NCBI GenBank assembly: GCA_947034885.2
Contig: OX344756.2
Span: forward strand, 19,947,489-20,011,488
DNA from: Thuidium tamariscinum
Lineage: Eukaryota; Streptophyta; Bryopsida; Hypnales; Thuidiaceae
Length of the DNA stretch: 64,000 nucleotides
Direction: 5' to 3'
Position 1 is the first letter of the stretch. Every line of letters begins with the position of its first letter. A model generated the notes under the pieces. The model was not told the DNA's origin. It searched no databases and was given only the letters and a program-made list of their open reading frames with translations. Below, piece by piece: positions 24,952 to 35,749 of this stretch. A program made the translations under genes and the position numbers.

Positions 24952-27900
24952 TGTGGCAACCTAGAATTCACCTAAGCGGGTTCTTAAGCAAAATTCGGGA
25001 AGAGGGATCTATTCAATCCCCATTTTTTTTGTTGTTTTCTTAGTTGTTACGCACAATTAGGACCAAGACCGGAAACTGGGAAACCCCAGACCGTAAACCA
25101 GAAACTACGTTAAGGGACAGCGTATGAAATCCCGGATTCCGCCCACCTAGCGACCGAGACCGAATAGGCAATGAGTGGCTACCGAGTCTAGAGATCGTCG
25201 GGATCTTTCCCACGTGACCAGACTGGTTTAAACCTAACGGTCAGTAATTAATGCCGGGGGGGGAAGTATAAGACCAGGGAAGTAGGGCCAGGTCCTGCCA
25301 CTTTCTTGCACGTAGTTCGAGAAAGGGTTTCCGGCCGGAGATAGAGTATTCGGTCTACAGACAGAGAGAAGGGATAGATAATCTGTCAATCCGGTCTGGT
25401 ACATAGTTGAGCGATTAGCACTACGCTAGCTGGCAAGTTCTTGAGCGCGGGAGGTTCAGTTAAGTTGGACCGCGCCTAGATTGTGTAGGCGTAAAGAGAG
25501 AGATGGCAGAACTCAAGAGGTGCAGGAAGGAAGGATTCTAGCCTTCCGGAATGTGAATCCGGTCGTGCCAACTGACGCACAAGATAAGCGGGAGCTGGAG
25601 GAAGACCTCAGGCAGATGGGCTGCGAGGGGTTCATGGCTCATCCCTGGAACCTGAAGGATGAGGCGATGGTGGAGGAGCTACTGGCCGGCCAGACCAACG
25701 AGTGGAAAGGGACGGTCCGGGCGCTGCCAAAGGAGTGGAGTGCGACGATGTGGCGCAAGGTGTACGCCTTCGAGCAAGGAGGAGATGCGATGGGCACCCG
25801 AACGGACAAATTCCACCAAGGGAAGTTCCGCAGGCCCACCAACCCGAAGGACGGCTTTACGGTAGCAGAGTGTGTGTCTGCTAGACATAAGAGGCTACTG
25901 CGGTTCATGATGGCGATCTTGAACCCGGATAGACCTAGTAGTATTACGGTCACCGTAGCCAACACCGTCTTTGGTGCACTGTCGGGAGACAGGAAGATAG
26001 ATTGGGGGTTAGTTATGAGGGACCGGATGGACCGAATGGTGAAAGGAATTGGGAAATCTAAACCCTCTCCCATTTCACCATTCCTGTTTCATCTGTATCA
26101 TTCGTTAGACCTCTTGAGAGAGAAGGAGATGGAAGCTTACGAGGTAGGGGCTGCATTGATAGAATATGAGATTGCAGACCCAGAAGCTGAAAATGACCAA
26201 GATGAGGAGGACTCCGAGGATGAGAGTCAGGAGGGGCATCAAGGAGGCACACAGGAGGTAGATGAGGTTCCAGAGGTACGAAGGGAGGATCCACCTCTAG
26301 AAACCCCTGTAGTAGCCGGGGAAGCCCAGAGGTTAGATCCGGTCTGGGAACAGGATCCCTTGCTAAGGATCCTGCGAGACCTGGAGGATTTCAGAAAGCA
26401 CCACCTGGAGGAGAGAGGGTTATTGCGGGGCATAAGCCAAGCCCTAGGCTCTATTCCCCCCTCCAAGATCATGGAGGTGTTGGGAGAATTGATTCAGGAG
26501 GCTCATGATAGTCGGGACAGAGAGGAGGTACTCCGGCTGACGAATCAGGTCTCAGCCCTGAGGAGGGAGCTCCATCACACTCAGGAGGAGCTGGATGAAG
26601 AGAGACGCCTCACCATGCAGGCCCGGAACACACTCGGAGAAATCCGAGAGTTCATCACGCATCCGGGCGAAGTCGTCAACAAAGCCATGCTTTTCGACAG
26701 GAAGGTCTTGGAAGCAAGCAAGATGGTGGGTCCCCAGATGCTTACAGCTCTGGTGGCCTACAACAAGAAAATGGAGGCAGCGCTGGAGAAGTGGCGGTCA
26801 GTAGTCACGGAGGTCCAAGCTAGTTCTGCTCCGGTCTCAGGACCGGAAGAGCCAAAGATGGAGGAGGAGCAGCCGAAGGATCAGCCACCACCAGCAACTG
26901 TCGAGGTAGAAGCCGGCACATCCGAACCAGCGAAGGAAGAGGAAACCAGGACCGATGCAGTGGCGGAGGAACCTGTCCCACCGACCCAGATTGAAGAGCC
27001 CAGGGTTTCTCAACCCGAGAAGACCAAGGAGCCGGAACCCGAGCCGATTGTGTTGAGGGAGATAATTCGGGGAACGACACCACCAAGGGAGAAGACCAAG
27101 TTCATCACCTTGCTGGACGATTCTCCAAGCAAGTCGTCACCCACGGTCTTCACACAACCAAAGACCGGAGGGGAAGCGAAGGCAACGGTGCAGGTCCGCT
27201 CTATACTGAAGACCGGATCTGGATCCGGGTCACCAAGCAAGGGACCAGCCCGGACTGCCAAGAAAGTGGGAGAGCAGACCCCGCAAAGCAAGATAGTGCA
27301 CCACCCGCCCATCACCGGATTCAAGAAGAAGACCGCGGAGACATCCAAGGTGAAGCGGAAGGCCCGGGATGAAGAGGAAGAGGAGTCAGATGAGGAAGAT
27401 GAGGACTCGGAGGAAGAGACCGACTCCGGTGATGAGTCGGAACAGTACTCAGATGCGGACCAGGCATTGGCGGAGACCACGAAGACCAGGGCCAAGGCGC
27501 GGGGTAAGACCAAGCCAAAGCCGCGACCCGTCAAGATGTACCGGTCTCCGAAGAAGCAGCCAGCCCGGAAGGATGCATCGCCTATCAAGAGGGCGAGGAA
27601 ATAGGGGGCATTAATTACAGGTAGATAGGAAGGCGGCTAAACTAGGATATATTTAGGTTAGGGACTTTTGAACTTAGACCGGATCCAGATATGTAGGATC
27701 TATGATCTTATTTTGTTGGTATTTTTGTAGTTTTGTGGAAGTCAACCCGCCCAAGTTGTAGAGGAATGTTATGTGGCATTCTTGGCGGCTGGTGTTGATT
27801 CCATTTGCACTTTTAGGTTTTCTTGTAGTTTAGTATTTAAACCCGGTTCGTAATTGAATCCGGGCGCGCATTATGTTATCTTACTTTCACAAGTTTTTGT

Positions 27901-28871
27901 GTTGCAAATACAAGTCAGAACCTTTCTGATTCACTCTGAAGTGGACTGTGTGCATGGGACCTTGTCAAAGTCTTATGGTGATGGTTAGGATTGCAGCCTT
28001 GTGTGGATAAGTGTGTGCCCGGATGTTTAGTTTATCTGGTCTCTGGACTTAAAGTGAATTCGGTTTTGATAGGGAATTTGTGCAGGATCCCACGGTGTTT
28101 TCTGGAACAGGTCTAGGGAGTATTCGATAGAGATAGACACTTGTAGAGTCTGGGTTTGAGATCGGGAGCGTCCGGCCAAATGCCAACTGAATGGTGATCC
28201 GGTCTCTGTAGAAGGAAGAAGGACTAAGTGAGGAAATTCAGCTCTCTTGCATAAGCTACCGCCCTTATTCTACCAGGGATTAGACTAACTGGGTACTCCG
28301 TCGTTGTAGTCTTTGTTAGGATTAGGCAGGAGTGCTTGCGTGACCTGTTGGGTCGGATTAGTCCTAGTCCAGTTGTGAGGTATTCCGGTCTGTTTGTAGT
28401 AGTAGTTTCTTTTTACTTATAAGTGGAACTTCTGACACTTTAAAACTTGAAGGGTAGGAGTAAGCTTCCTTCCTAAACGCCCAAACAAGCAGATCCCTCT
28501 TGTTAGCGAGGTAAAACTTACACTTGGTTACTATACTAGGGACTGGACCAGCTACTAGTATCCGGTCTTTAGTCACCTATCTAGTGAGCGTAAGCATCAA
28601 GGTGGTAAACATACTGGTATAAATAGATAGACTTAGTTTTGAAGGATAAAGGATTGATCTGGTAATCAGGTCCAAGGAAATCTTAGGAACTTTGGAGACC
28701 TAGACCGGATCAGTCTTTTGCTTGGGTTTTGTTGTGATAACCACTAACGTATTCCGGTCTTTCGTCAGCTTTCGACCAAATCCTTTGGGAAAGATACACG
28801 AGTCACTTTAAGGCTAATTTAGTACATTTTAACGCCTTAGAGAAGGAATTGTGCTTTCCTGTGCTATGACA
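24952..28871 (+). mobile_element. Solo LTR 1 with encoded ORF, TSD CTAAC
   Basis: It starts TGTGGCAACCTAG and ends TGCTATGACA, and CTAAC flanks it on both sides (24947-24951, 28872-28876). Its 3920 bp contain a TATA-like element (GTATAAGA, about 25266), a sense ORF (25503-27604) and a 1.2 kb tail. The terminal sequences and the ORF show it is related to solo LTR 2 (39764-43757) and to the gypsy LTR (21538). No PBS, gag or pol is present. It inserted into the 3' part of the hAT-1 transposase gene. Confidence 0.9.
25503..27604 (+). CDS. LTR-encoded ORF of solo LTR 1 (about 700 aa)
   Basis: The open frame runs to TAG 27602-27604. The conserved GAGAGATGG start context, shared with the other two LTR ORFs, puts the ATG at 25503, but that frame stops within about 13 codons. 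A single indel near 25515-25545 is therefore likely, after which the long frame runs uninterrupted. Order of features: a conserved N-terminal domain of about 230 residues (RTDKF, NPKDGF, TVTVANTVFG, PFLFHLYH), an acidic linker, a heptad-rich region (LTNQVSALRREL...) followed by a conserved EIREFITHPGEVVNKA-like segment, a Pro/Glu-rich region, an acidic patch and a basic tail (KKQPARK, KRARK) that looks nuclear. No known enzymatic motif. The coding frame is GC-rich compared with the AT-rich flanks. Confidence 0.75.
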
Positions 28872-31719
28872 CTAACCCTTCTTCAAAAGGTCTTTGGATG
28901 GCATTGGAAGTTGCTGGTGAAGATGGGTCTAGGGAATGTGGCGCTTGGCTAGTTTGGTCAGAACCAACTGGAGTGGGTTCACGCGCAAGGTCTTCTGGTG
29001 CGTCAATAAATGCAAAAACATCATTGCAGTCTACATGCTCTGGATCAAAACGCCTTCTCACATTACTTGCCGATTGATTCCTTCCAATGGGGCGAGCCAT
29101 TCTTGCATTTCTAACGTTTCTGTCATGGTGTCGTTCAACAACAATATTGCTACGAACTGATGCTCCCATTCTTGTAGGCCCTGTATTGCCATCTTGATTG
29201 TGAGAAGATCCTCCACAATTTGGATTTGCAATCCTCCCCATGTTTCCGCCACCATTTCCATTTCCGCCGCCATTTCCTGGAGGGAGGTCGTCATCATTGT
29301 CGTTGTTGTTATGGGAGATACCATCATCCACGTCATCGTCATTTAGATTGGCGGCCTCTGAAGAAGATGACAAAGCTTGGACTTCTGCGACCCCTTCATT
29401 TTGAGGAGGAGGAGGTGAAGGACTGCGACGAGGATTAGGTACCCAAGGACCCCAACGACCACCAACGGGTTCTTCCTCTCCATCGTCAGCATCTCTATAG
29501 TAGTTTCTCGCTTCCTCGAGGTGATCGGCACCTCGCCTCCAAAGATCTGGGTTCGCCGGATACTCTTGAGGTGCTTCATTGGCTTCCACACCAACCTCTT
29601 CTTCTTCCTCTGCTTGCATTGCGTCAAATTCCCGATTGCGTTCATTCAAAGGGATCGGACCAAGGGCATCTGGATCGGAATCCTCCGAGTAGATATTTGC
29701 ATCATACCAACGAACTGGATCGGCTCCTGGTCTTTCCTGAAGTACACGGCTATTAGTATAAATATATACCAATGACTCTGCCTTCGCGGGGGCTAATCGA
29801 TTTCGGACCCTATTGTGAACAAAGGAATACATACTCCAATTCCTTTCACAAGAGCTGGCTGAACACGTGAGGGATAGAATACGCACGGCAATTTTTGAAA
29901 GAGCCCGATCTCCAACCCTATGCCACCATTGGTGGGGAAGCATTTGTGTCACACGGATGTTGGGTGTCTTAGCTACACTGTACGGTCCACTACCCTCCTC
30001 AAATTGAGTTAATTCCGCCAACACATCATCAAAAGTGACACCCACTACATCTTCCATTTTGTGGATGACTTTGTACAATGCACGTAGCGCAGTTCTGTCT
30101 ACCCTGAGCGCCACGTTATCCAAGAGGTATGGATTCAAAAGGGCCGCGGCGTAGTGCATATCTTCAAAAATCATGTCCCATCTTTCATTGAAAGATCTCT
30201 CCAAAGTGACTGCTATGTCATCTCGTAAGCTAAAAGGTGGTTCTCTCAAAGAATACACGTGTCTTCGCAAGTTGTGCATCACGAGCCACGCCCGACCCAT
30301 GGCTGGTTCTCGTCCATCAAACACACGCAAAGCCTTCAATACGTCTTCAGTCATGTACACGTAATTCACACATCGTTGCCAAAAGGCTACATCTTCAATG
30401 GTTCTTCTGACATTACGTGAAGCGGTAGCTGCCTGTGGTCCATTCTGTTCATTTCGTAGGGTATCATAATAATTTATAACACAGGGGTGGTTATTCAACC
30501 GCTCCAAGACTCCTCTGAGTTTCACCACTCGCTGTAACATGAGGAAATTACAAGCAAAGCGAGTTTCGCTAGGCACTACGAGTTGTAGGTTTGGACTCAA
30601 CTCACGAAAAACCGACATGGTTGCATGATGGTTTCGAATGTATTGGCACAATCTTCTTGCCCTGTCAATTAAATCGGAAAATTCCTGAATCTTGGCCCAA
30701 TCTTCCAACATCAAATCCAATGCATGTGCCATGCAGCCTTGCGCAAATATGTGCGGATAGGTTAGAGTAATGTCTCTCAATGCCCCAAGCATGTTTGCTG
30801 CATTATCTGTGCAAACTTGTGTCACATATTTGGAACCCACCTTCTCAATGTAAACTTTCATTTGGTCTGCTATATAGCGCATGGTTTTCTTTTGTGAGGT
30901 AGTGTCAATTGACCCCAAAAATACATCACCTACGGGGCATGACATCATCACATTCATGAGGGGCCTCCGATTGACATCATCCCAACCATTGGTGCATATC
31001 GTCACCCCGTAGTGCTTGATAGCAAAACCAACCTTCTCTTCAATCTTCTTCTCGATTTGCAACCTCCTTGGTTCAATTAAATTAGTCCTGAACTGATGGT
31101 AAGAAGGCGGACTATATTCAAACCTCGCCACTGAGGTTGCCCTCACAGCCTCAATGAAGGCTGGATGCCTTGCCACATTAAATGGCACATTTGCTTCATA
31201 GAAAAAACTTGCCCACTTGTCATCCAACTCCTTCCTCTTTGCAATGTTGAATGCGTCCGCCATGCGTCTCTGACGTAATGATCCCGATCTTGTAGAATTT
31301 GAACCTGCAAGACTATTGGACGTTTGTAGAATTTCATTTCCTTCAGGAACGTTTGCCCGTTCTTCCGCTCTCCCACCAGTGACCCCATCCGTCACCTCAT
31401 TTTCAGTGGCTTCGCTTGAACTTGCAAGTGGAGTTGCTCTAGCCGGTCCACTGTGAATTGGTTCTCCTTCACACATGTTCCCGGCATCCACTCGTAGTGG
31501 GACAAAACCTGCACAATTGGCAAACCTATGTCGCACTTCACGAGGCATATTTGGACAAATTGACCTCTCCGATTTCGCGCCATATCCAAAATGTGCAAAA
31601 GCACGCTCACGTTTGTAACAGAAGGTTACAGTACAGAAAACACAAGTCACTTTAGTCCCATTCTCCGTGAAGTTCGGCCACGGTTCCCAGTCCTTGGTCT
31701 GCCTCCTCTGACTTGCCAT
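28872..31719 (-). CDS. hAT-1 transposase, main part (BED finger to hATC)
   Basis: I take ATG 31717-31719 (MASQRRQTKDW) as start because the BED finger follows at once; the frame is open to 31794. Order: BED-type zinc finger (CVFC, then HFGYG and C), a linker, the RNase-H-like catalytic core with aspartates in NGWDD and CTDNAANMLGA, an all-alpha insertion, and the hATC dimerisation region with SSCERNWSMYSF, RVRNRL and LVYIYTN, whose Glu fits the third catalytic acid. It then runs into solo LTR 1, and the true tail is at 24276-24946, giving about 1172 aa in all. All three catalytic acids are present and no internal stop is seen. A TATA box lies about 260 bases upstream (31971-31982). It would cut and paste hAT-1 in the nucleus. 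Confidence 0.9.
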
Positions 31720-31970
31720 TGCATTCACAGATAATTTGAAATGCCTTCCCCTTCTTTGTGCTGAATTTAAGAAGACAGAAGATCTAACGGGCAAAGTATC
31801 AGTAACATCAGTTAGCGCTAATCCACTGCTTGAACTGATTTTGACATCACCTCAGCAGCAAACCAGGGCAATCTGCCACCCAAGTAGACTCACAAGGAGC
31901 TCAAAATGAATTGAAGTCCAAGAGATAGAGGCCAAGGTGACAAATGTAGGGAATGCAAGGTTCAGGATTT

Positions 31971-31982
31971 CCTTTATATACT
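31971..31982 (-). promoter_or_regulatory. TATA box upstream of hAT-1 transposase
   Basis: On the minus strand the sequence reads AGTATATAAAGG. It lies between the transposase ATG (31719) and a GC-rich iteron array that begins at about 31990, matching the arrangement at the cargo gene promoters. Confidence 0.55.
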
Positions 31983-31989
31983 TGGGGAA

Positions 31990-32495
31990 GGTAGGGGCGC
32001 GGACTTCACCGTTACAGGGCGCGGACTTTAGTCCCAAAGTCTATGCACACCTGAATCCTTGCCGTCAGGGCGCAGACTTCAGGGCGGGGACTCCAAGGCA
32101 CGGACGGGAAGTCAGGGTGCGGACTTGAGGGCGGTGAACTTTGACAACGTTCAAAATGCACACCTGAATCCCTAGCGGTCTGGGCGGGGACGGGAAGGCA
32201 GGGCGCGGACTTGAGGGCGGGGACGGGAAGTCAAGGCGCGGACTTGAGGGCGGGGACGAGAAGGCAGGGCGCGGACTTCAGGGCGGAGAATTTGTGAACT
32301 TTGACAACCTCCGAAATGCACACCTGAATCCTTGGCGTCAGGGCGGGGACGGGAAGTCAGGGCGGGGACTTCAGGGCGGTGAACTTTGACAACGTTCAAA
32401 ATGCACACCTGAGTCTGGGCGGGGACAGGAAGACAGGGCGTGGACTTTAGGGCGCGGACTTTAGGGCGCGGACTTGAAGTCAAGGCGCGGACGTC
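31990..32495 (+). repeat. GC-rich iteron array behind the transposase promoter
   Basis: About twenty copies of GGGCGCGGAC, GGGCGGGGAC and close variants occur, many followed by TTGAGG, TTCAGGGC or GGGAAGTCA. A sub-unit with GTGAACTTTGACAACGTTC and AATGCACACCTGAATCC recurs at about 32140, 32300 and 32390. Open frames on both strands inside the array are products of the repeat, not genes. Confidence 0.65.
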
Positions 32496-32504
32496 CTCGT
32501 CCAG

Positions 32505-34320
32505 CACTATTTGCAGTGCACTTGGGCACGAGATTTTTGAATTCACCTTTTGTTGGAGCGGGAGAACCATTAATGTAACCAATACAGCTTGTTCTAAATT
32601 CAGAGAACACCATGACAGCAAGATGCCACCTTAAAGAGCTGAACGGCCTAAGATTTGGAAGGTATTTATGGAAGTGCATGTCCCGTTTCTTGTGTTGCAA
32701 GATGTCATTCCTTAGTTCTCCTAACCATTTTACCACTTTGAAGCAAGAAATATTTTATTTCCCCAAAAAATCACACAAATTCTTTGATTTAGGAATGTTT
32801 AGGAAATACTTAATAAATGTATAGGACATACTTAAACCGTATCCTTCATACAAAACCTTTGGCTTTGTTGTTTAATAAATGCAATGGTTTAGGGTTGTTT
32901 TCTTTTAAAAAAAGAAGATACCAAAATTAAGAGATCAACAAAAAAATATTGCAAAGGAACTTCTTGAAAAACCATGTCCCCTTCTTTGATTTGGAAGATG
33001 TCATTGTTTACTTTGTAAAGAAACAACATTGAAGGGAAATATATGTACTGATGAAAACAAACAGCTCAAAATATTTTGTTATTCACTTTCAACATTCCTC
33101 AAGCAAATTCTTTGTTTGCGTAAAGGCTACGTTTCATAAATTATGCTCAATTTTGTTGAATGTTTAAAGTATTATTGTTTGGCTGAAAGGGATTATTTAT
33201 GAAATGAAAGTTATTCAATTCTTGTAGACTGATGTTCACCACATTCAATTCCTTAAACAATTGCTGTAGGGGAACAATTCTGGTGTACAATTAATTAAAT
33301 CTTACATTCTTTTGGATTTACGTAAACAAATTCATTTTTGTTTTATATTTCATACAAGGGATTTTTTTAAATGAATTTCTATTGCTTTGTTTGTTTTTTG
33401 TTTTTTGTTTTTTGTTTTTAAAACGAGTGGCAAACCATTGCATTAAATGAATACTATTTTGTTTTATTTCAATCACATGGAAGGGATTCACTTTTTACCA
33501 TTCTAACTACAACTCTACAAGGGATTCTTTTTGAACGAGAACTTAGATCTTCCATTCTCTTGGATTCACGTGAAGGGAATTGTTTTTGTGGATGCTTGTT
33601 ACAACTAATTCGTGTAGCCTAAGGTATGAGCATCATACTCTTGAATTCACTATTCTTATAAGGGGATGCATTTTTGACCATTTTAACTACAAGGGATTCT
33701 TTTTGAACGAGAACTTAGATCTTCCATTCTCTTAGATTCACGTGAAGGGAATTGTTTTTGTGGATGCTTGTTACAAATAATTTTTTTAAAACTTCCAAGT
33801 TCAGTTTCTTAGATTCATGTAGAAGGTAGTCATTTCTAAATAAAAGGTACAAGATATTCTTCTTTTGAATGAGAACTTTACATTATTTTGGATTCACATG
33901 AAAAGATTCACTTTCTTGAATAACTAATAGAATGCATTTTTTAAATGAACAAATGAGTTTCATTTCTTCAAATCCATTATTTATAAGCAAAGATTCTTTT
34001 TTTCTGCATAATAACTACAAGGGTTATTGACTTATTGTGGGGAAATGGAAAATTATAAGTTATATTTTGTTCTTAATGTGAAAGGATCCATTTTTATAAA
34101 TACTTGTTACAATGGATTCTTCTTTAATAAAACGTACAACTTAAATTGAAGTAGAAAGGTTGTAAATGGAATCCACAATTAGAAATAATTGCTACAATAA
34201 AATATTTTTTACATGAACTTAGAAGACATATTTTTCAGATGCATGACATAGGTTCTTTTCCGAAGGTTTAGAATACATTGATTTGTTTTTTAATTCAACC
34301 CTAAAACCATCTGAAATGAA
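32505..34320. other. AT-rich hAT-1 interior, no supported gene
   Basis: The segment 32505-32720 is related to 35520-35745 (shared GGAGCGGGAGAACC and GAAAGCAAGATGCCA-like phrases). A TTTTTTG microsatellite lies at about 33387-33420. A direct repeat of about 95 bases occurs at 33519-33612 and 33690-33785. I see no coding sequence. Confidence 0.45.
33519..33785 (+). repeat. Direct repeat, two nearly identical ~95 bp copies
   Basis: The block beginning CAAGGGATTCTTTTTGAACG is present at about 33519 and again at about 33691, differing at one or two positions over roughly 95 bases. The offset is about 171 bases, so it is a recent local duplication. Confidence 0.65.
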
Positions 34321-34337
34321 GTCAAACAATCCAAACT

Positions 34338-34375
34338 CAAACCCTAAACCCTAATACTCCAAACCCTAAACCCTA
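34338..34375 (-). repeat. Interstitial plant-type telomere repeats
   Basis: Four CCCTAAA or near-identical heptamers occur in two pairs (AAACCCTAAACCCTAA and AAACCCTAAACCCTAC). This is the Arabidopsis-type telomere unit in minus orientation, too short to be a real telomere. Confidence 0.6.
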
Positions 34376-34429
34376 CACTCCTAAAACCTTTGAACCAAAG
34401 AAGCCAAGGAGTTGGAGGGACGCTAGGTC

Positions 34430-35520
34430 AAGGCGCGGACTTCAAGGGCAGGGCGCGGACTTCAAGGCGTGGACTCCAGCGCAGGGCGCGGACTCTAGGG
34501 TGCGGACCATTCTTGGTGCGCAAACGTGCATGCAAAGAAGAAGAGGTTGACCTCCCGCATGGGATCCCTCCTTGCTCCTATTTATTGCTCTTGGAAGATG
34601 GTGTCCCTCCTTTTCATGGAAACCGAGAACCATTAAATTCAGTCATGCCTTCTTTTAGATTCTTTATAGTGATGGAGAGACAAGAAAGCTTTCTCTCACC
34701 AATGTTTTCGTTACATTGTCTGTGTCATGGCGCGGACTTAATGTCAGGGCGCGGACTTGAAGTCAGGGCGCGGACTCCAGGGCGCGGACTTGAAGTCAGG
34801 GCGCGGACGCCAGGGCGCGGACTTGAAGTCAGGGCACGGATACAGCACAAGAGAGGACTTTGAAATGCGATCGGGCATGAGAACCAGGGAAGCCAAGGAG
34901 TTGGAGGCTTGAACTTCACTGCATTGGCGCTACTCAGGGCGTGGACGTCAGGTGAGGGCGCGGACTCCTGGACAGGGCGCGGACTCTAGGGCGCGGACGC
35001 CAGGGCATACAACACAAGAGGGAGGACTTTGAAATGCGATCGGGCATGAGAACCAGGGAAGCCAAGGAGTTGGAGGCTTGCATTGGCGCTACTTAGGGCG
35101 TGGACGTCAGGTGAGGGCGCGGACGTCTGGGCGCGGACTCCTGGGCGCAAACCATTCTTGGTGCGCAAACGTGCATGCATTGCAAATGAGGTTGACTTCC
35201 CGCATGGGATCCCTCCTTGCTCCTATTTATTGATCTTACAAGATTGTGTCCCTCCTTTCATGGAAACCAGGAACCATTAAATTCAGTCATGCCTTCTTTT
35301 AGATTCTTTATAGTGATGGAGAGATAAGAAAGCTTTCTCTCACCAATGTTTTCGTGACATTGGCTATGTCAGGGCGTGGATGCAGGGCGCGGACTTGAGG
35401 GCGGACAATTCTAATACGTGGCGCGGACTTCATGTCAGGGCGCGGACTTGAAGTCAGGGCGCGGACGCCAGGGCGTGGACTTGAAGTCAGGGCGCGGACG
35501 CCAGGGCATTCAGCACAAGA
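34430..35520 (+). repeat. GC-rich iteron region with an internal ~640 bp duplication
   Basis: GGGCGCGGAC-type iterons cluster at 34430-34510, 34730-34835, 34940-35010, 35090-35150 and 35370-35510. A unique-looking block starting GCATGGGATCCCTCCTTGC (about 34557) recurs at about 35202 with high identity over some 150 bases. A segment with GACTTTGAAATGCGATCGGG recurs at about 34857, 35024 and (diverged) 35527. The region seems to have grown by unequal exchange. ORFs here follow the repeats and are not supported as genes. Confidence 0.6.
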
Positions 35521-35749
35521 GGGAGGACTTTGAAATGCGCTTGGGCATGAGATCCTTCAATCTTTCCTTTTCTTGGAGCGGGAGAACCTTTAATTTTAGG
35601 AAGAACAACTTGTTCAACATTCCGACAAGACCATGAAAGCAAGATGCCAAATTGAAGAGCTCAATGGACTAAGGTTTGGAAGAAACTTCGTGGAAGAGCA
35701 TGTACCCTTTGTTGTGGTGGAACATGTCGTTCCTTATGTCTTCTAACAC

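Noticed and set aside
27010-27588. Minus-strand ORF of 192 codons, Ser-rich
   Set aside because: Antisense of the acidic C-terminal part of the LTR ORF; low complexity.
24952-28871. Internal gag-like gene of a truncated retrotransposon
   Set aside because: The segment has LTR termini, a 5 bp TSD and no PBS, zinc knuckle or pol; it is a solo LTR with an LTR-encoded ORF.
32172-32736. Minus-strand ORFs of 91-149 codons
   Set aside because: Products of the GGGCGCGGAC iteron array (PRPxVRALxS-type repeats).
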